NCBI GenBank assembly: GCA_947381435.1
Contig: CANCVE010000035.1
Location: forward strand, 1-37,553
Origin: Chitinophagaceae bacterium
GTDB lineage: Bacteria > Bacteroidota > Bacteroidia > Chitinophagales > Chitinophagaceae
Direction of reading: 5' to 3'
Length of the DNA: 37,553 nt
In this document: in pieces, positions 33,201 to 37,553 of the stretch
Position numbering within the stretch: the stretch's first letter is position 1
Layout: each line of letters begins with the position of its first letter
Notes under the pieces: model-generated
Told to the model about the DNA's origin: nothing
What the model saw: the letters and a program-made list of their open reading frames with translations, nothing else
Database searches by the model: none
Program-made: the position numbers and the translations under genes

Positions 33201-34519
33201 GAAGCGTTACTACAGGAAATATTTTAGTTACATTAAATGATACAGCTTCTCATAAATTAACTCTTTTGGCAAATCCTTATCCAAGCCAAATTAGTTTTTC
33301 AGCTTTTAAGTCAAGTAACACTATAATAAACAACAAAATGTGGATGTTTAGTCCTTTTGGTACTGGAAATTTTGCTACTTATGCAAATGGTCATATAACA
33401 AATGGCGCAGTAGGATATGACGATGTTTTGGGCGATAATATTGCCATTGGTCAGGCCTTTTTTGTGGAAGCAAACGCCAATGGAAGTGTCTCATTTGCAG
33501 AAGAGCACAAAACAAATGGTAGCATTCCAAACTCGCAGTATTTTGGGACTGCAGATAAAAGTGTTAGAATTGGATTGTTTAACACAGATAATATTCGATT
33601 AGACGAAATATTACTTCTGTACACAAAAGCAGGATCAACAAATTATAATGAAAAACTAGATGCTACATCAATGAGCCTTACTAGCCAAGCATTAGTTTTA
33701 TACAAAGGGAATGATAAATTGGCCATTGCTGAAGTGCAAGATTATCCTTCACCTATTAAAACTCAATTAGGCGTGAGCATAAAAACAGGCCTTTATCATT
33801 TGGCATTTAGTCAATTAGAATCAATAGATGTAGCTAGAACAATCACTCTGGTTGATAAGTTTTTGGGCATTGCATCCAATGTTCGCAACAATCCAAACTA
33901 CAGGTTTACAGTAACGTCAGATACTGCAAGCAAGGGCGGCAATAGATTTATTCTGTTATTGGGTAGTGCACAATCATTGCCTGTTAATGTTTCGAGTATT
34001 TCGGTGGTACTAAATCCAACTAATGTAATTGTTATCTGGCAGGTTGTAAATGAAGCCAATATTATTTCTTATGAATTGCAACGAAGTGTAAATGGGGTAA
34101 GCTTTACTTCCATAAACAGCTGTATGGCAAAGGGAGCCAATTCATATTCCTTGACAGACAATAGCTTGCCATTGGGAGCAGCTGTTATATACTATCGATT
34201 AAAAATAAAAGCAGAAAATGGAATGATTGAATACACAAAAGTTGTAGCGCAACAATTAAACGAAGAAAGAAATGTTGCCATCTCTCCAAACCCTGTTCAT
34301 GCAGAACTCTTTGCAAAACTTAATAATACATTGAATGGTAATCAAGTTAAAGTGAAAATATCAACGATGGCGGGTAATGATATTTACAATCTAGGTAATG
34401 TGTCGATACTAAATAATACCTTTAAAATAAATGTAAGTGCTCTAGCGGTAGGTGTTTATCTATTAGAATTAACGGATTGCAGTGGCAATAAATTTATAAA
34501 TATGTTTATCAAAGAGTAA
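30257..34519 (+). CDS. Giant surface protein: autotransporter-type strand repeats plus T9SS tail
   Basis: A 1420-residue secreted protein. A long basic/hydrophilic lead (1-28) precedes a signal-anchor-like helix (KSLVLIAVFTLSLIIVC, 30-46). Then come beta-helix repeats; three match the passenger-associated (PATR) strand pattern G-x-N-T-Y-T-G-A-T-x-x-x-x-G-T-L: LGGVNTFTGPLTL (about 280), LGGLCTYTGATTLKNGTL (about 388) and LGDINTYTGATSITAGTLL (about 500). The middle (ILQVAGSISNAGLLDISKGALEL) is more beta-helix, then a large adhesin-like C-terminal region (YSFIGSSVSQTFRNAWQQQIYI). A fibronectin-III-like part (VISYELQRSVNGVSF-type) precedes the type A sorting domain ISPNPVHAELFAKL to YLLELTDCSGNKF (1342-1420). 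It is expected on the cell surface via T9SS; the ligand is unknown. Confidence 0.88.
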   Translation: MNKFLFTQPIAEKIAVSLSPTTPNILWRKSLVLIAVFTLSLIIVCTNNVISQNLYWRTDGASQSWTGVNWSVTPTTVGGIGWTNGYNAIFTTNSSPIFVTNQQVGNITLSGTTTTVSLTKAGTFSTNGKIISIDVCGGCTFNWGSQLVSTTAGTGFKKVSAGTWNIGGSMNASGAPAGITINAGTVIVTSSNSLGGGPLTMNGGTLQSTGNAFNISQMNIGGSFIFSGTGADTYGYPIILSVTPTITNSTSSGAIRQLTGGISGNFGLNFNGAGAGVIAMGGVNTFTGPLTLASAEVCFANDASFGAVPSSITPASIIIDGGKMTAIGTDNSTTVNYTLDSKRGIQVGSSAASAINVNTGSTLTYNGVIANKPSANGTWTKLGSGTLILGGLCTYTGATTLKNGTLRLTSNALPTATILNIGQPTSTNLGLFDLNGNSQTIAGLASIVGNNVSASKNTVTSLTAATLTINSSTSNVFGAASTINSGIISGAISLVKDGSGTQTLGDINTYTGATSITAGTLLMASTGSLSASSAVTVSTNGILSGTGSALGSVDLFGTISPAATGTIGTLTTGNLTLEAGGFYHFDVNKTSGTPGTDWDNLVTGSLTNNTTVGSNFTVAINGTITGFVSANANSWVIGRYTGTAPSSANLVVNTTGITNSFTGKFTIGFSSNNINLNYSTCTLGTWQGGNTAWSTNSNWCSSFLPISSTNVTIPVSSFYPIISATSPVNNIVIASGASVNVAGILQVAGSISNAGLLDISKGALELNGTTAQSIQGTDFSGSTIGGLIINNLAGVTIGGQLNITDSIIPVSGILYSGGFITLKSSATKTARIATGTGTYLLGNVTAERFITAKAARKYSFIGSSVSQTFRNAWQQQIYITGIGSGGTPCGATAGSGGATDKYNSSGFDASQNNASTVLYYTANTIKGSHYAGLPNTSSLIVPGIGYCVNVRGDRNSSSVTCTNQLTSSSPIAPESVTLIATGSVTTGNILVTLNDTASHKLTLLANPYPSQISFSAFKSSNTIINNKMWMFSPFGTGNFATYANGHITNGAVGYDDVLGDNIAIGQAFFVEANANGSVSFAEEHKTNGSIPNSQYFGTADKSVRIGLFNTDNIRLDEILLLYTKAGSTNYNEKLDATSMSLTSQALVLYKGNDKLAIAEVQDYPSPIKTQLGVSIKTGLYHLAFSQLESIDVARTITLVDKFLGIASNVRNNPNYRFTVTSDTASKGGNRFILLLGSAQSLPVNVSSISVVLNPTNVIVIWQVVNEANIISYELQRSVNGVSFTSINSCMAKGANSYSLTDNSLPLGAAVIYYRLKIKAENGMIEYTKVVAQQLNEERNVAISPNPVHAELFAKLNNTLNGNQVKVKISTMAGNDIYNLGNVSILNNTFKINVSALAVGVYLLELTDCSGNKFINMFIKE

Positions 34520-34544
34520 GTAGCATCTTCCAAAAAAAATACAA

Positions 34545-34584
34545 AAGAAGTACAAGAACTTTATCGTGTGTTCTTGTACTTCTT
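34545..34584. terminator. Two-way terminator between convergent genes
   Basis: A perfect 15-bp stem: AAGAAGTACAAGAAC (34545-34559) pairs with GTTCTTGTACTTCTT (34570-34584) around a 10-bp loop. T/A-rich tracts lie on both sides, so it can serve both the giant surface protein gene and the gene ending at 34589. Confidence 0.85.
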
Positions 34585-34588
34585 TCTT

Positions 34589-35416
34589 CTATTTTTCCCT
34601 TCCTCCTGCCGGAATAGTAACGCCAAGACTTAGTATTAATTCGTAAGTGCCAAAATTTTGTCTGGCATGACCTTCATAAATTTTCAAGCCACTGTAGCTG
34701 GCAAAATCTACTTTATTAGCAAATTCTAAATAAACTGTTTTGTAAAACGTAGCACGCAAAGCACCTTCTACACCTATATTCCAACCGCCAAGCTGAAAAT
34801 GTGGCTTATTTGCCATCGAATCACCAGTTGGTGTGTAGCCAAACATATTTTCTACGTGAGGGATAACAGGCCCAATACCAGCCTTTGCAAAGCCATCTAG
34901 TTTAAAATTGCTTTTCTCGTCCTGACAGATGTGCCAACGTTTGGTAATATTAAATAGCAGGAAGTTAGCGCCATTATTTAGGTAGTAATAATAGCCGTTC
35001 TTCTTAGCAAAATTCACGGTAGTATCAACCGGTTTATTATTCATTGTACCCACAATGTGTGCGTTTTGATCTGCAAATATGAATTTGGTATGATCGAAAT
35101 TAATTTCCCATCCAAGTCCTCTTTTTTTATCAAATATGTAGCCTAGGCGATAATTATATTGTGGGATAGATAAGGCAATATGAAACAGGCCTTCATCCCA
35201 TCCTGGATGATCGTGTCCTTCAATGTTTTTAAATTTATAGTCGTTACCAAGGCCTGGCTGAATAACGTGAACACTGCTACGCGTGTACCATTCTTTGTTA
35301 TATCCCCACGAAAAATAGAATTCTCCCTTGCGCTCTTTCTTTTTTTGTTGTGCCTGAACGTTCAATACGGTAAATACTACTGCCACCAACACCATCACTC
35401 TTTTTGTAATCCTCAT
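34589..35416 (-). CDS. Outer-membrane beta-barrel-like protein
   Basis: A 275-residue protein. Signal peptide 1-22 (VMVLVAVVFTVLNVQAQ). The rest alternates amphipathic strands and polar turns with many aromatic residues: GEFYFSWGYNKEWY, ALSIPQYNYRLGYIFDKKRGLGWEINFDHTKFIF, NGYYYYLNNGANFLLFNITKRWHI, GGWNIGVEGALRATFYKTVYLEFANKVDFA and a final TYELILSLGVTI strand. This is the look of an eight- to twelve-stranded barrel, common in Bacteroidota as hypothetical outer-membrane proteins. A -7-like TATATTTG lies on the minus strand at 35481-35488. Function unknown; the barrel reading is inferred from strand pattern only. Confidence 0.78.
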   Translation of the reverse strand: MRITKRVMVLVAVVFTVLNVQAQQKKKERKGEFYFSWGYNKEWYTRSSVHVIQPGLGNDYKFKNIEGHDHPGWDEGLFHIALSIPQYNYRLGYIFDKKRGLGWEINFDHTKFIFADQNAHIVGTMNNKPVDTTVNFAKKNGYYYYLNNGANFLLFNITKRWHICQDEKSNFKLDGFAKAGIGPVIPHVENMFGYTPTGDSMANKPHFQLGGWNIGVEGALRATFYKTVYLEFANKVDFASYSGLKIYEGHARQNFGTYELILSLGVTIPAGGREK

Positions 35417-35637
35417 TTTATTATTATCAAGTTAAAAAAATAAATGCTCAAAATGTTTATAGGTATGCGGCAAGGCGGCGCAAATATAAAGTAGCTGAAT
35501 GGAAGAATGGGTGCGGAAGGTTGGTAAATCGGTTATTGGCAAGTTTATCTAAAAGAGTTTCAGCTGCAAACTGGATATATTGGTAAGCCCAAGGGACCAG
35601 CTTTGCTGAACACTTGGGATAGGGTGTAAATCAATTT

Positions 35638-36906
35638 TTATTCCTTCTCAAAGCTGCTTACTTGCCAGCCATTATTGTCTTTTATTCGTACCGTATAAGT
35701 TCCATTGCTCCAAGAGTTAGTGGTAATGGCATCTGTGGCAGTGAATTTTTTGTTTTCATACACTAATTTACCAGCCATATTATAAATGAGTACTTGAACC
35801 TTACTTTCTGTTGGAATCATTAAATGGATAGCACCTCTTGCAGGATTTGGTGCAACGGTTAACGGTAATCGGTTAACGGTTAACTGCGTAACATTACTAT
35901 AAAAGAACTTACCCGTTTTATCCACTTGTTGCAAGCGATAATAAACTGAACTTGTAGGGGTAACATTATCTGCAAAATGATAGACACTACCATTGGTAGC
36001 AGCCACTTGCCCTACATTATTAAAAGTATTACCATCCACACTGCGCTGCACATTAAAGGCTTTCGTGTTTTCTGTATTGGTAGCACTCCATTGCAAATAA
36101 GGCATTTTGTTTTGCCAAGAAGCAGTAAAGGAGGAAATTTGGATGGGAAGAGGTATACCAGAATAATAAGATGCAGTCCACCATCGTTTAAAGAGTATAG
36201 TATCACCTTGGAGAAATGAATTATAGGATAAAGTCATCAGAGAATTATATATTCCATTCTTTAAAAACAAATAACTATAACGCCCATTATGTGATACATA
36301 CATACAAACTACACTATCATAAATAGCATTTGGAAGTTTTAAAGTACCATAACCAACTCCTCGAAGTGTGTCATGACTGGTGCCTGAAGTAAAAGGTGAG
36401 GGTAAACTACTACTACCAGTACTATATATACTAACGTTATTGGTATATGTAATACTGTAAGACATTGGATATTTAATAATATTAGTTGCAGGTGAAACAT
36501 ACCCCACTTTCGATTGCTTGCCAGAAATAACACTATAACCACCTAACTGACCAAAAATCGTATCGCTTGTTTTATAGAAATAAGTTTTTGTATAGGTAGA
36601 GGTTTGATTCTGAACTGATGCAATAGTAGCGGATGGAAAACTATCAGAATTAGCCAATCCAATGGGCGAAATATATGAATAAACATTAGCAGATCCACTA
36701 TCTTTCATATTGCTGTAATCCCATACTATATTGGCGCCAGTATCAATATTCGGCGGGGTAAATGTATAATAATAAGTAGGCTGAAACTTATAACTATACC
36801 CAATCACTGGGTTAAACCCCGCCGCATTTATCACAGGCCCTTGAGCCTTTGCACCTATTGTTCCCAAAAGAAAAAGGAGAAGAAGGTTTTGTAGTTTTTG
36901 TTTCAT
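35638..36906 (-). CDS. T9SS cargo protein with type A sorting domain
   Basis: A 422-residue secreted protein. Signal peptide 1-21 (LLLLFLLGTIGAKA). The body (PVINAAGFNPVIGYSYKFQPTYYYTFTPPNIDTGANIVWDYSNMKDSG) is beta-rich with many Tyr/Ser/Thr and no recognised catalytic motif. From about 255 a fibronectin-III-like module follows (ISSFTASWQNKMPYLQWSATNTENTKAFNVQRS to VYYRLQQVDKTGKFFYSN). After the linker VNRLPLT the sorting domain APNPARGAIHLMIP to GTYTVRIKDNNGWQ occupies residues about 350-422. The linker is encoded by a GGTTAACGG-type repeat (35854-35884). It is expected to be exported through T9SS and anchored or released at the surface. The role of the body is unknown. Confidence 0.9.
   Translation of the reverse strand: MKQKLQNLLLLFLLGTIGAKAQGPVINAAGFNPVIGYSYKFQPTYYYTFTPPNIDTGANIVWDYSNMKDSGSANVYSYISPIGLANSDSFPSATIASVQNQTSTYTKTYFYKTSDTIFGQLGGYSVISGKQSKVGYVSPATNIIKYPMSYSITYTNNVSIYSTGSSSLPSPFTSGTSHDTLRGVGYGTLKLPNAIYDSVVCMYVSHNGRYSYLFLKNGIYNSLMTLSYNSFLQGDTILFKRWWTASYYSGIPLPIQISSFTASWQNKMPYLQWSATNTENTKAFNVQRSVDGNTFNNVGQVAATNGSVYHFADNVTPTSSVYYRLQQVDKTGKFFYSNVTQLTVNRLPLTVAPNPARGAIHLMIPTESKVQVLIYNMAGKLVYENKKFTATDAITTNSWSNGTYTVRIKDNNGWQVSSFEKE
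35854..35884. repeat. GGTTAACGG repeat in the linker of a T9SS cargo gene
   Basis: Repeated CGGTTAACGGT words (35856-35866, 35870-35880) encode the linker VNRLPLT on the minus strand. The 18-bp word at 35856-35873 matches 6839-6856 in the FAD dehydrogenase gene at 17 of 18 bases and is read in the same frame (RLPLT). Confidence 0.75.
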
Positions 36907-37208
36907 AAAAAGAGATTTTGCAGTTTATTATTTTGTTTTACAATGATAGAAATAAAATTGGGATAAAAGATAAAATGGTTTTGTATGGAAGAAAAAAGAT
37001 TGGGGAGAAAGGCAATCTTATTTGTTTTCGGGATGAATAGAGAGGTACTCAAAATCTTATTTTTCATAAAATTAGTTTATATCGAATTTTTAAGTGAGTT
37101 TCACCGTGTGCTAAACAACCATATCGTTGCCCAAGTCAAAAACCCTTCCGTGGCGATTAGTACTACCAAGCCTTCTTTAAAAAATAGGATAATAGCTGTC
37201 AATATCCT

Positions 37209-37418
37209 CCTCCTAATCATAAATTTTAGCCGCCTAAAGTGTTTCATTAGCCTCCTAATCATTTGTAAAAGCCCCCTAAAATGTTTCATAAGCCCCCTAA
37301 TGTTTTATAAAAGCCGCCTAATCTTTTGCATAAGCCTCCTAAAATATTTTGTAAGCCTCCTAAAATATTTTGTAAGCCTCCTAAAGTTTTATAAAAGCCT
37401 CCTAAAATAGAGTTTATG
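37209..37418. repeat. 21-bp dyad array 5 (core TTAG-CCTC-CTAA), 10 units
   Basis: Units start at 37209, 37230, 37251, 37272, 37293, 37314, 37335, 37356, 37377 and 37398, each exactly 21 bp. CC[T/G/C]CCTAA is conserved and the rest varies (mostly T-rich, ending AAG or TAG). Across unit borders TTAG-nnnn-CTAA forms an inverted repeat. Units 7 and 8 are identical, which suggests a recent duplication. It lies upstream of the cargo gene at 35638-36906, in a stretch (36907-37553) without a credible gene. Confidence 0.92.
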
Positions 37419-37553
37419 TCAGTTTAATTACAGGGTAATTAAACGGCTTTCTTTCCACCCTAAAGTTATGCAAGGCGGCACAAATGGCAAATATCTTGTA
37501 CGGATATTTGTTTTTTCTTAACCTGCATTCATCCTTTACAATTCTGTACCTTT

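Noticed and set aside
35588-35618. Hairpin CCCAAG/CTTGGG with inner CAGC/GCTG as a terminator
   Set aside because: It lies 20 bp after the cargo gene stop but has no T run and unpaired bases between the stems, so it is not a normal intrinsic terminator.
36985-37410. 141-residue plus-strand ORF over array 5
   Set aside because: Its second half is just the 21-bp repeat read as heptads and its first half has no recognisable domain or credible composition; the open frame follows from a repeat length divisible by three.

Overview
The window is chromosomal DNA of an AT-rich member of the Bacteroidota, most likely the Chitinophagaceae or a close relative. The grounds are type IX secretion (T9SS) cargo with C-terminal sorting domains, a PorV homologue, SusC-like/OMP_b-brl_3 outer-membrane proteins, an LruC-domain lipoprotein, DUF3127, and a TTTG-N19-TAnnTTTG-type promoter. 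No rRNA, tRNA, transposase, prophage or CRISPR locus was seen. The placement is inferred from gene content, not from a database search.

Layout. 1-700: 3' end of a T9SS cargo gene, then a small secreted protein with a sorting-tail-like C-terminus. 883-2853: a PfkB sugar/nucleoside kinase convergent with a deoxyhypusine-synthase-like protein that lacks the family lysine. 3363-9416: a TonB-receptor-like outer-membrane protein, an FAD dehydrogenase (COG2509-like), DUF3127 and an unknown protein. 10022-11427: an unknown gene, an MmcQ/YjbR protein and a RelBE/ParDE-like toxin-antitoxin pair. 11429-17171: birA diverging from a housekeeping cluster, rsfS-ftsH-lutC-like-lpxH plus a beta-propeller-like gene. 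17355-23835: an unknown gene, two envelope proteins, a response regulator, ispF and porV. 24223-29801: a YncE-like beta-propeller protein, lpdA and an LruC-domain lipoprotein. 30257-36906: a giant surface protein with autotransporter-type strand repeats and a T9SS tail, a small beta-barrel protein and another T9SS cargo protein.

Functional themes are envelope biogenesis and secretion (three T9SS cargo proteins and the shuttle porV; lpxH for lipid A; ispF for isoprenoids; ftsH for membrane protein quality control) and central metabolism (lpdA, birA).

The most unusual content is between the genes. Five intergenic arrays (2996-3184, 9550-9717, 17837-17920, 25419-25628, 37209-37418) contain about 40 units at an exact 21-bp period, two turns of B-DNA. 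Each array has its own consensus, but every one carries a short dyad-symmetric core in each unit. I recognise no described family for them. A second layer consists of palindromic mini-elements. Several end within about 10 bp of stop codons, and one is inserted in frame in the FAD dehydrogenase gene and shares an 18-bp word with the linker of a T9SS cargo gene.
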